NCBI GenBank assembly: GCA_902779355.1
Contig: CACZBF010000019.1
Span: 1-40,252, forward strand
Source: an uncultured Lachnospiraceae bacterium
Lineage (GTDB): Bacteria > Bacillota > Clostridia > Lachnospirales > Lachnospiraceae
Direction: 5' to 3'
DNA length: 40,252 bases
Position 1 is the first letter of the stretch, and every line of letters begins with the position of its first letter. Below, piece by piece: positions 14,242 to 22,495 of the stretch. The notes beneath the pieces are model-generated. The model did no database searches. It was not told the origin of the DNA and saw nothing but the letters and a program-made list of their open reading frames with translations. Made by a program: the position numbers and the translations under genes.

Positions 14242-16406
14242 TATTGCATCTGCTTTCTTACGAGTTCCGCAAATTTGCCATTCTTTTCGATCAGTTCCTG
14301 ATAAGTTCCTTCCTCTGCGATCACTCCGTTCTCGAGCATGATAATGCGGTCAAAATCCACCACGGTAGAAAGCCTGTGCGCCACCATGATCACGGTGGAT
14401 TTCATATTGCAGATGTTTTTCATGACTTTGGTCTGGGTCATATTATCCAGAGCAGAGGTCGCTTCATCCAGGATCAGCACTTTCGGATCATCGATAAATG
14501 CCCTCGCGAGCAGAATCCTCTGCCGCTGTCCGCCTGAGAAGCCGCAGGAAACGGACTCTGAAATCTCTGTGTCCAGCTTCATAGGTTGACTACGGATATA
14601 ATCTCCGATCTCCGCTTTATCCAGAGCATCCCATACTTTCTCTTCATCATATTTTTCTGAAGAACCAAACAAGACATTGTCGGTGATCGTTCCGGGAAAA
14701 ACCCTGCTGAACTGAAATACCGATCCAATGCGCCTGCGGAGGGATCTGAGGTTTAAGGTATTCAGGGACTTCCCGTCATAGCTGACTTCTCCTTCAGATG
14801 GGATCTCCATACCAAGCAGGATCTTCAGGAGCGTACTCTTGCCGCATCCACTTTCTCCGACGATCGCTACGCGCTCGCCCCGTTTGATGTGAACGGATAC
14901 GCCCTTCAGGCAGCCGTGCGGGTCATCCTTGTAGGAAAACCAAATATTTTCCGCGCGCACATCACCGTTCAGACTTTCCACAAATTCCAGGGATTCGCTC
15001 TCTTCGTATTCGGCTTCAAAAACAGGTTTGACATTTTCACTCAGTGCAGAGATCAAGAACAGGCTCTGCATGATATCCGTCAGCGACGAGACCACCGTTA
15101 TGACCAGCGTATACGAGGATGTAAAGGTCATGTATGTTTCCTTTGAGATCCCTTCTGCCATGGAGACGCCCAGCAGCGCGATGGTGGTGGCGATGGAGAT
15201 CGCTGACAGTATTTCGGTATTATATTTCAAGAAGAAAGGCTGCTGATAGGTCAGGGAAAGCTTCTGGCGGTACATTTCGGCCCATTTGGAATAGATGGCT
15301 TTCTCTGCGCCCATGCCTTTGATCTTCTGAATGCCGCGTATTACGGAAAACATGAAGCTGCTGTTTTCCATATCGATATGGAGGATTCCGGTTTCATTGC
15401 GCGCATAACTGATCGCGCCGAGGATCGAAACCAGGATCTTGAGAAGGATGAAGATAACAGCCGGCAGGAAAAGCTGCGAAGCGAACTGATCCATCTGATA
15501 CAGGTAGACGAGAGAGAAAGACAGATTCAGCGCCACGTCCATAATGATCTGCATGATCGTATCCGACAATCTGCCACAGTTCGCGATCCTTTTTGACAGC
15601 TTTCCCGAAGAGGTGTTTCTAAAGAACGTCTGTGAAAGATGAAGGACCTTTGCCATGACAGCCGACTGCATTTTCGCCGAGATCCTGACCTTTGTCTTCG
15701 CAAGAAAGATGGACTTCAGCATCGTCATGAATCCCCTGACCAGACAGACCGACAGGAAAATGACGATCGCAAGGAAGAACCCTCCGGCGGTTCCGTTCCC
15801 GTTGATGTAGACATTGTAGATCCATTTGCTGACGAGCGGCAGAATGTAACCGAGGGCGGCGGCCAGACCGGTCGCGACCGCAAGCCGGACCACATCCCCG
15901 ACTGTCAGGAAATGCAAGGCATTATAGCAAAACGTGGAGAGCAGATTTTTCCCTTCTTTGATCGGCCTGCCGATCCGATAACAAGCCGGCTGAAGGGATG
16001 CAATATAGGCTCTGGATGCATGGCCTTCACTCGCGTCATAGGGACAATAGTAGCGATATCCCTGTATCGTCGGCATCATGACCACTGCTTTCCCATCTTT
16101 TCGAAAAGCCAGCAGATAGTCCGCCCTGTCACGGCTCGCCTCGACCACAGACCGCCTCTCTTCGTACATCATTCCGAGAGGATCTAAGATCGTCTCCATC
16201 AGTTTTTCCACAGACCGTTCCTGCGGTATGCCGGAAACCTGGATCCCGAATCTCTCCAGAAGATAAACCAGAGCCATTCTGACATCCTCGGCACCCTCTT
16301 CCAAATGGCGCATCTTGCGGTTTGTGATCAGGGATTCATCTGCGTACTGTTCGAGTCTTTTGTTATTTTCGTCTTTTTTGATGATGTTATTTGTATAAAG
16401 TCCCAT
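14241..16406 (-). CDS. NHLP-type ABC exporter, permease/ATPase subunit 2
   Basis: 721 aa. A ~150-residue N-terminal soluble domain (about 30-175) of the kind seen in NHLP bacteriocin export subunit 2 precedes six membrane helices (about 180-440). The nucleotide-binding domain has Walker A GESGCGKST, signature FSGGQRQR, Walker B VLILDEATSALD and the switch His in AHRLS. Such proteins pair with a peptidase-domain partner to export ribosomal peptides with NHLP or Nif11-type leaders. Here the partner is the gene just upstream (33-bp gap). No typical precursor peptide is found nearby. The last codons lie in repeat copy B, and the stop codon is part of a terminator stem. Confidence 0.9.
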   Translation of the reverse strand: MGLYTNNIIKKDENNKRLEQYADESLITNRKMRHLEEGAEDVRMALVYLLERFGIQVSGIPQERSVEKLMETILDPLGMMYEERRSVVEASRDRADYLLAFRKDGKAVVMMPTIQGYRYYCPYDASEGHASRAYIASLQPACYRIGRPIKEGKNLLSTFCYNALHFLTVGDVVRLAVATGLAAALGYILPLVSKWIYNVYINGNGTAGGFFLAIVIFLSVCLVRGFMTMLKSIFLAKTKVRISAKMQSAVMAKVLHLSQTFFRNTSSGKLSKRIANCGRLSDTIMQIIMDVALNLSFSLVYLYQMDQFASQLFLPAVIFILLKILVSILGAISYARNETGILHIDMENSSFMFSVIRGIQKIKGMGAEKAIYSKWAEMYRQKLSLTYQQPFFLKYNTEILSAISIATTIALLGVSMAEGISKETYMTFTSSYTLVITVVSSLTDIMQSLFLISALSENVKPVFEAEYEESESLEFVESLNGDVRAENIWFSYKDDPHGCLKGVSVHIKRGERVAIVGESGCGKSTLLKILLGMEIPSEGEVSYDGKSLNTLNLRSLRRRIGSVFQFSRVFPGTITDNVLFGSSEKYDEEKVWDALDKAEIGDYIRSQPMKLDTEISESVSCGFSGGQRQRILLARAFIDDPKVLILDEATSALDNMTQTKVMKNICNMKSTVIMVAHRLSTVVDFDRIIMLENGVIAEEGTYQELIEKNGKFAELVRKQMQ

Positions 16407-16439
16407 GTTTTCTCAGAATCCTAGCCTAGATCTGTCTCC

Positions 16440-18578
16440 TCACACCGAGATCAGTTCACGATAAAGCCCTTCCTGTGCATACAGTTCTTCGTGCGTTCCC
16501 TGTTGGACCACTTTCCCTTTGTCCATAACATAGATCCGGTCGCATCCCACGATCGTAGAGAGCCTGTGGGCAACGATGATGCAAGTGGTACGTTTTTTCT
16601 TGATCGACTGTAGCACTCTGTCTTCTGTCAACGCATCCAGCGCCGATGTAAACTCATCCAGAAACAGCATCGTCGGTTCATGTGCAAGTGCTCTGGCAAG
16701 TTCGAGCCTCTGCAGCTCACCGCCGGAGAAGTTCCGTCCGTTTTCCTCTATCTTGGTCCCATAAGCCTTTTTATCGCGGATGATACGGTCGTGGATCTGT
16801 GCATCCCGTGCGGCTATGATGACTTCATATCTCTCTACGGTATTGTCCCACATCCGGATGTTGTCGTAGATGGAATCCTCAAACATCATGGTTTCCTGAT
16901 CCACCGTAAGGACGGAGGAATGGAAGACCACATCCGGGATCTCTTCCCGATGCTTTCCGGAGTACAAGATCTCTCCGGATTCCGCTTCGTACAGATCCGC
17001 CAGGATCTTCAGCAAGGTGCTTTTCCCGCAGCCGGTCTTGCCCACGATCGCGATCATCTGGCCGCGGCCGACCTCGATATCAACATCGTCCACAACTAGA
17101 TTGTCCCCCGGGTTATAGCGAAAACTGATATGATGCGCGCTCAGTTCTCCCTCCAGCTTATCCACCGTCTCATAATCACTTTCGGGAAGCGGGATGAGCT
17201 GCCGGCTGTCACGATGCATGATATCATTGACTCTTTCGATGTTTGTCCGCATCGTCTGCAGCGAATTCACCGAAGCCATGCAGTTGTTCATAGAGGTGAT
17301 CATAGAATTCAAGATGCTCTGGAACAGCGCCATAGAGCCCAGAGTGAAGTTGCCGTGCAAAACGAAGTATGCGCCCATGAAAAGCTGTATTCCCTGGAGT
17401 ACATATCCATGGATCCCTGTGAGAAACGTGATGACCGCATTGATGCGCTGGCTTTGGAATCTGCCCTCGTTGGCCTGTGCCTGCGACGCGCGCCACATGC
17501 TGTAGAAAGAACGCTCTGCTCCGGTGGACTTTATGGTCTCGATCATGCTCATTCCGTTCAGGACCGCAGTATTCAAGACATTTCCGGAGGTTGCCATGCT
17601 GCGGGATATGATCGCATTTTTTTCCTGCATCTTCAAGGTAAATATCAGATCTGACACGATCACGACCAGACAGACAACGGCCATGACGGCATTGTACTTC
17701 ACAAGCGTGATAAAATATACGATGGTCATCACGGCATCGATCGCACGTGGTACCAGAGAACGAATGATAGTATTATCAAGGCTGATGTTATTGTCGATCC
17801 TGGACATCAGTTCCCCGGCGCTGTACTGTTCAAAGAATTTCAGCGGCTGATCAAACATCTTTTTGAACATCTTGGCGCCGGAAACCGCAGAAACATCCCT
17901 GCTGGAGTCGTTGATCCGTTTGGTCTTAGCCACATTCAGAATGAAATAAGCCGTCAGGGCAATGATGTAGATCAGCAACACAATATAGCCGCCGTCTGCC
18001 TTTTCCCCGGAGACGGAACTCATATGGGAATCCAGGATGTTTTTCTGCAGGGTCACCATGCCGATATTCAGAACGACACAGGCAAGCGTCAGGATCATCA
18101 GGATGATCATCGGACCCCGCAATTTTTTTACTCGCCCGCTAATCAGAGATGCAAGGGATTCTCTTTTTCCGTCGGCAACGAATTCCTTGCTTTTGCTCAG
18201 TACGATCACCTTTCCGCAATAAAGCTCTGTGAACTTTTGCAGCGTCATCTTGATCTCGCCCCTGGCCGGATCCGTGATCGTAACGATATTCCTTCCGATC
18301 GAGGTTAAGATGCACCAATAGCGCTTTTTCCAGAATACGAGCAAAGGGAACTTCATCTTCCGGAGCGCATCGATGTCCGGTGTTTCTACCTTCCCGTCAA
18401 GCCCATAGCGGGACGCGGCTTCCACCATCTGCTCAGGGCTGGAGCCGTTACGGGAGGAAACACATACTTCGCGCATTTCTTCCAGCGGTACGAATTTTTT
18501 GTGATAGCCGAGCATCATACATAGCGCTGCAGCGCCATTTTCACCCGGCCTCATCTGTATCACAACGGGTATCTTCAT
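16440..18578 (-). CDS. NHLP-type ABC exporter subunit 1 with degenerate C39 peptidase domain
   Basis: 712 aa. Residues 1-125 align in pattern with the C39 leader-peptidase domain (VVIQMRPGENGAAAL, FPLLVFW, TDPARG), but the catalytic Cys is Asn14 and the His position is aromatic (around Tyr87-Trp88). Only Asp103 remains. The domain is therefore predicted to bind but not cut a leader. Six membrane helices (about 150-440) and an ATPase domain follow, with GKTGCGKST, FSGGELQR, LFLDEFTSALD and AHRLS. Signature LSGGQ is FSGGE, still within known variation. It lies 22 bp after the reverse transcriptase gene and 33 bp before subunit 2. Confidence 0.9.
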   Translation of the reverse strand: MKIPVVIQMRPGENGAAALCMMLGYHKKFVPLEEMREVCVSSRNGSSPEQMVEAASRYGLDGKVETPDIDALRKMKFPLLVFWKKRYWCILTSIGRNIVTITDPARGEIKMTLQKFTELYCGKVIVLSKSKEFVADGKRESLASLISGRVKKLRGPMIILMILTLACVVLNIGMVTLQKNILDSHMSSVSGEKADGGYIVLLIYIIALTAYFILNVAKTKRINDSSRDVSAVSGAKMFKKMFDQPLKFFEQYSAGELMSRIDNNISLDNTIIRSLVPRAIDAVMTIVYFITLVKYNAVMAVVCLVVIVSDLIFTLKMQEKNAIISRSMATSGNVLNTAVLNGMSMIETIKSTGAERSFYSMWRASQAQANEGRFQSQRINAVITFLTGIHGYVLQGIQLFMGAYFVLHGNFTLGSMALFQSILNSMITSMNNCMASVNSLQTMRTNIERVNDIMHRDSRQLIPLPESDYETVDKLEGELSAHHISFRYNPGDNLVVDDVDIEVGRGQMIAIVGKTGCGKSTLLKILADLYEAESGEILYSGKHREEIPDVVFHSSVLTVDQETMMFEDSIYDNIRMWDNTVERYEVIIAARDAQIHDRIIRDKKAYGTKIEENGRNFSGGELQRLELARALAHEPTMLFLDEFTSALDALTEDRVLQSIKKKRTTCIIVAHRLSTIVGCDRIYVMDKGKVVQQGTHEELYAQEGLYRELISV

Positions 18579-18600
18579 AGTTGTCTTTTACTCTTATTGT

Positions 18601-19818
18601 TCAAGATGGTTGATCCTGTTCTTCATTGCGACTGTAATAAGCGCGAACCAGAGGCACATAGCCGGTATCCCTGATATCCTGATATCGGAACCGGTATTTC
18701 ACGTTGGTGCGCCTGCCTGTAGCGACATAGCGGAGACACTCTTGTGATAGGTGATCCAGCTTTTTCAGGCTGTCCACTGTCGTGATGCATTGGAAAAAAC
18801 GATCTGCCCAGCTGATCCAGCCGTCCTCCCCCCTGCCGTAATAATAAAAGCGGATATAGCCTGCCATGAGCCGCAGTCCGTCTTCCCGTGTCAGTTTGCC
18901 CTTCTTTACCCTCCGGCAGAGGCTGTCAGCCCGGTGCTTCATTCTGTTTGAGACCTTCAGAAACGTGTTTTCGGCAATATCGATGCTGTCCGGATTAAAT
19001 TTGAGCCCCAACAGGTCATAGCCCTCACCGGGCAGAACGATGCCGGTCTTCTCCTCATTCATTCTGAGACCGAGTTCCTCGATGATCTTCCGCAGCTGCT
19101 CCATCAAACGCTCGGCAGACGCTTTGTCGTCACAGATCATACAAATGTCATCCGTATAACGACTGCAGATGCGCACATTCTCTGCCATGAAGCGATCTAC
19201 CTCCAGCAAAAAAATATTTTGCAGGAAGGCGACGATCGGATTTCCCGGAAGTACTGAGGTGAAACCCTCTTCCAGCTTGCCGTTGCGGTAATACAGGTTT
19301 CTGGTGATCAGCCACATGATGAAGGAATATACCTCCGGTTCATCCGCAAGCCAGGGCTTTAATTTTGTATCCAGAATCGCCGGATCGATGGATTCCCCGA
19401 AACTTTTTATATCTGTCTTGATGATATATTTTTTCCTGTGCGTATCATAAGAGTGGATGATCCGAAACAGCTTTCCGACCGGATTGTTCTTTCGGAAGGA
19501 ATAGAGAGATGGCGGAAAAAGACTGTCGTACCGCTCCATCAGCATAAAGGTCAGATATTGCAGCAAGATCTTATTTTCCGCAGAAAAACTATAGACCTTT
19601 CGTTTGCGGGTCGATTGCCCCTTGCGCAAAAGGATCAGCTTTGGCGGATCAAAATAGTAATCCCCCTCGATAAGCCTCTGTACATCTTCATCAAAGCGCT
19701 CCGTCAGGATATAGACCGCCATAGCTTCGACTTCCGCAGAGCTGCTCGTAATGGCATCCCTGCGTTTTTCGAGAAAAGCCTCTTTCTGCGCCGGACTTTT
19801 CATGTCTTCGAATATCAT
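18601..19818 (-). CDS. Stand-alone reverse transcriptase of unassigned group
   Basis: 405 aa. RT palm motifs are in order: TDIKSFGESID (Asp136), SVLPGNPIVAFLQNIFL in place of the usual PQG motif, YTDD (221-224; Asp223, Asp224), LGLRMNEEKTG and YDLLGLKF. All three catalytic Asp are present, so it should be active. There is no HNH endonuclease and no clear maturase domain, and no group II intron domain V sequence adjoins it. The C-terminal ~110 residues are helical and basic, with a GYVPLVRAYY end. It resembles neither retron RTs (no msr-msd next to it) nor DGR RTs (repeat differences are not adenine-biased). Start ATG at 19818 follows the SD gggagg. It lies directly upstream of the exporter pair. 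Confidence 0.88.
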   Translation of the reverse strand: MIFEDMKSPAQKEAFLEKRRDAITSSSAEVEAMAVYILTERFDEDVQRLIEGDYYFDPPKLILLRKGQSTRKRKVYSFSAENKILLQYLTFMLMERYDSLFPPSLYSFRKNNPVGKLFRIIHSYDTHRKKYIIKTDIKSFGESIDPAILDTKLKPWLADEPEVYSFIMWLITRNLYYRNGKLEEGFTSVLPGNPIVAFLQNIFLLEVDRFMAENVRICSRYTDDICMICDDKASAERLMEQLRKIIEELGLRMNEEKTGIVLPGEGYDLLGLKFNPDSIDIAENTFLKVSNRMKHRADSLCRRVKKGKLTREDGLRLMAGYIRFYYYGRGEDGWISWADRFFQCITTVDSLKKLDHLSQECLRYVATGRRTNVKYRFRYQDIRDTGYVPLVRAYYSRNEEQDQPS

Positions 19819-19854
19819 AGATCCTGTCCTCCCTTTCGGCCTCTGCCGGCAGGG

Positions 19855-20022
19855 TCATTCTCCCTCTTTGATCTTCTCTTTCACTTCATCGATCACTTCA
19901 TCCACACGTGACGGGGTCATCTGATGGGAGATCCGATCAAAAATATTGTTGGAATTGGAGCTGTCTCCGTCAAACAGATTTTCGAGCTTTTCTTTCATTG
20001 TTTCTTTTTTTTCTTTTTCCAT
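19855..20022 (-). CDS. Small charged protein (55 aa), unknown function
   Basis: 55 aa, highly charged. The N-terminal half is Lys/Glu-rich (MEKEKKETMKEKLENLFDGD), followed by a Ser/Asn stretch, ISHQMTPSRVDEV and a second charged helix ending KEGE. It has no Cys, no Gly-Gly site and no signal peptide, so it does not look like a usual RiPP precursor. An SD-like aaagga sits about 12 nt before the ATG. It lies 36 bp upstream of the RT gene and 40 bp downstream of the EamA gene. Possible roles are RT accessory protein, leader-like peptide or regulator; none can be supported from sequence alone. Confidence 0.65.
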   Translation of the reverse strand: MEKEKKETMKEKLENLFDGDSSNSNNIFDRISHQMTPSRVDEVIDEVKEKIKEGE

Positions 20023-20062
20023 GATAGGTTCACATCCTTTCGTAATTCTTCATACCTGCTAG

Positions 20063-20947
20063 TTATTTTATCACATTCCGTTCCGTTTTTCTTTCCTTCA
20101 TCCATACCGCCAGCCATCTGAGGAAGGCTACGCCGATGATGATGACATATCCGATCACGCTCATAGCAGTCGGAACTTCATGGAAGAACAGAATTCCCCA
20201 CAATGCGGCGAAGATCACCTGCAGATAATCGAACACGGACAGCTTTTTGGCAGGCGCATATCGATAGGCTGTCGTGATGGAAAACTGTCCCAGCGCCGCA
20301 GATAATCCGGCAGCAATCAGAAAGAGGAGCTGCGTGCGTGTCATCGGCGCGTAGTTTACGATCATGAATGGCAGCGTCAGCAGGCATGAGAAGAGCGAAA
20401 AGCAGATGACGATGACCGGTGTAGCCGCTCCTTTCCCCGTCGCCCTTCTGACGAAGACGTAGGCTGTCCCGGCGCCGAAGCCGCCGTAGAGCCCGATCAA
20501 TCCCGGTACAAGTGCCATATTTTCCGGCGTCGGCCTAATGATGAACATCGCGCCGATAAATGCAACGATCGTCGCTGCGATATCCAGCTTCGACGGTTTT
20601 TCCTTCAGTAACGGAATGGAGAGGAGGATCGCAAAAAAAGGCGATAGCTTGTTGAGCATGTTCGAGTCTGCGAGCGGCATGTGGTCAATCGCATAGAAAT
20701 TCGCGATCAGCCCCGTCGTTCCGAACAGACACCGAAACAAGATATCTGTCCCAAATTCTTTTTTGATCGTAAAACGTTCTTTTTTGATGATCAGGACCGC
20801 AATCGCAATGATCAGTGCGAAGGCGTTCCTGAAAAATGCCTTCTGCATGGTCGGCAGGTCTCCCGACAACCTCACAAAGAAGGTCATCAGAGAAAAGCCG
20901 ATCGCTGCAAAAAAGATACATGTAATTCCTTTTAACTGGTTACTCAT
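20063..20947 (-). CDS. EamA/DMT-family membrane transporter
   Basis: 294 aa with ten predicted membrane helices in two EamA repeats of five, the normal size for drug/metabolite transporters. The first repeat begins at GITCIFFAAIGFSLMTFFV. Members export metabolites such as amino acids or nucleosides, and the substrate cannot be predicted here. Start ATG at 20947, 31 bp after the GGDEF gene, so it is probably the last gene of the signalling operon. Only 40 bp and no terminator separate it from the 55-aa ORF. Confidence 0.9.
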   Translation of the reverse strand: MSNQLKGITCIFFAAIGFSLMTFFVRLSGDLPTMQKAFFRNAFALIIAIAVLIIKKERFTIKKEFGTDILFRCLFGTTGLIANFYAIDHMPLADSNMLNKLSPFFAILLSIPLLKEKPSKLDIAATIVAFIGAMFIIRPTPENMALVPGLIGLYGGFGAGTAYVFVRRATGKGAATPVIVICFSLFSCLLTLPFMIVNYAPMTRTQLLFLIAAGLSAALGQFSITTAYRYAPAKKLSVFDYLQVIFAALWGILFFHEVPTAMSVIGYVIIIGVAFLRWLAVWMKERKTERNVIK

Positions 20948-20978
20948 GATCTGAATTGTTCATCCGGCAGGCTACTTT

Positions 20979-22484
20979 CTATCTCTCCGAGATCGGGATG
21001 CCGTGCTCCTCTTTAAAGCGCTTCTTCTCTTCGTACATCGCTTTGTCTGCGCGCTTGAAAACTAGATCAAACGTGATGTCGTCAAAGGCATGCTCCGCCA
21101 TACCGAAAGCTGCTGAATATCTGTGCCATGGATCGCGCTCGTTCCTGTTGTAGGAGGTTTCGAAAGCAGTTCTAAGCTCCTGCATCCTTTCCTTTCTCTT
21201 TTCATAATCCTCGCCGATCAAGATGGCGACGAATTCATCCCCGCCGATCCTGTAAACCGGAGAGTGTTTATAGACCTGACAGACGATCCGGCAGCACCCG
21301 CGCAGATAGTCATCACCGGCGGTATGCCCGAATTTGTCATTGATATACTTCAGGCGGTTTACATCCACCATCACAACCGCAAAATTCGCTTCTCCGTGCA
21401 GGATCTCCTCGTTGATCTCACTGACTTTCTTTGCGTAAGCGACCTTGCTTCCCACGCTGGTCAAGGAGTCGCGATAAGCCTCCTTACTGATCTTGCCGAT
21501 CTCCTGCTCCTTCACCTGGATGTCGTTTTCTGCCTGCTCTTTTTCTTTGGTGATCGCGGTGATATCCTTCAGATATTCCAGGATTCTGATCTGCATCGAA
21601 CGGATCTCATTATGGATATCCTCCATCTCGTCATGGCTGTGGATGTTGAGGTTCATCACACCAGATTCCGTATAGTCACGGGACTTAGAAGGAGCAAACT
21701 TTTTCATCTCAGCGGTAATCATGGAAAGCGGTCTGCTGATCGTTTTTCTGATCAGGAGCATGCCGCCGACAGAGATGAGTGCGGCAGCAACGATCGCCAC
21801 CAGCAGGATGTACAGCAGATTCTGCCGACGTTCGACCATGATCTCATCCATCCCGACATCGCAGCCCACCTGACAAACCAAAATGCCGGATTCCGAATGC
21901 ACCGGCACAAAGGACGAGCAAAGCCACCCCCAGTCGCCGTTTGAGATCGTGGGCGCGACTTCCGACGTTGCCTCCATCCCGAGAAACGATTCTTCCCGTT
22001 CCTCATAATATCCGCAGGAATAGTAAAGCGGATTTTCATAATCATCCATAAGGTACATATCATAACGCGCATCCTTATCTCCCCACACAACGACATATAG
22101 GTATTTGACATCCGTCATATTCTCAAGGTACTCGTGCAACACCTCACGGTTCTTGACATAGTCTTCCCAAAGTCCTTTGTCGCGGAGGTATTCCTCAATG
22201 AGGTCCTCGTTTTCTTCTTCCTCCGCTTTCACACGCAGCGCCTGATATTCGTCTGTCGTGACAACCGCCTTGACGTCCTGCAAAAAATCAGCGTCGACAA
22301 ACGTCCGGAAGTTTCTGGCTGTATCGAGCGAAAGCCCTTTGAAGTAATTGTCGATACGCGAGGCGTTGATAAAATGGGAAACGATCGCGACAGACAGCGC
22401 TACCAGAAACACTGTCAACACCACATACAAAGCGATCTTTCTTCCGACAGAAATGTAAGCTTTCTTTTTTTCTGTACGACTCAT
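20979..22484 (-). CDS. Membrane diguanylate cyclase (GGDEF) with extracellular sensor
   Basis: 501 aa. Makes c-di-GMP from two GTP. Membrane helices at about 17-38 and 222-245 bracket a ~180-residue extracellular sensor region that looks Cache-like. A HAMP-type linker, a coiled coil (about 305-335) and a GGDEF domain follow. The active site is intact (RIGGDEF, 412-418). The residues upstream of it (KHSP) do not form the RxxD product-inhibition site, so feedback inhibition is not expected. No EAL domain is fused. Start ATG has the SD gaggaggg. It lies 11 bp after the ABC permease gene. Confidence 0.94.
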   Translation of the reverse strand: MSRTEKKKAYISVGRKIALYVVLTVFLVALSVAIVSHFINASRIDNYFKGLSLDTARNFRTFVDADFLQDVKAVVTTDEYQALRVKAEEEENEDLIEEYLRDKGLWEDYVKNREVLHEYLENMTDVKYLYVVVWGDKDARYDMYLMDDYENPLYYSCGYYEEREESFLGMEATSEVAPTISNGDWGWLCSSFVPVHSESGILVCQVGCDVGMDEIMVERRQNLLYILLVAIVAAALISVGGMLLIRKTISRPLSMITAEMKKFAPSKSRDYTESGVMNLNIHSHDEMEDIHNEIRSMQIRILEYLKDITAITKEKEQAENDIQVKEQEIGKISKEAYRDSLTSVGSKVAYAKKVSEINEEILHGEANFAVVMVDVNRLKYINDKFGHTAGDDYLRGCCRIVCQVYKHSPVYRIGGDEFVAILIGEDYEKRKERMQELRTAFETSYNRNERDPWHRYSAAFGMAEHAFDDITFDLVFKRADKAMYEEKKRFKEEHGIPISER

Positions 22485-22495
22485 GTTCCCTCCTC

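Larger units (their letters stand above)
14042..14251 (-). repeat. Direct repeat copy B (terminator plus structured RNA module)
   Basis: Partner of copy A (12611-12821). Shared sequence begins in the last codons (..ATG CAA TAA) of the upstream ABC exporter and ends at TTTTCAAGTTCC, about 58 bp before the methyltransferase-like gene. The spacing between copies equals one gene, as if a module of terminator plus RNA had been duplicated onto the end of a neighbouring gene. Confidence 0.9.

Noticed and set aside
12611-14251. Template and variable repeats of a diversity-generating retroelement.
   Set aside because: Differences are not concentrated at adenines and include an indel; neither copy forms the C-terminal coding part of a target gene.
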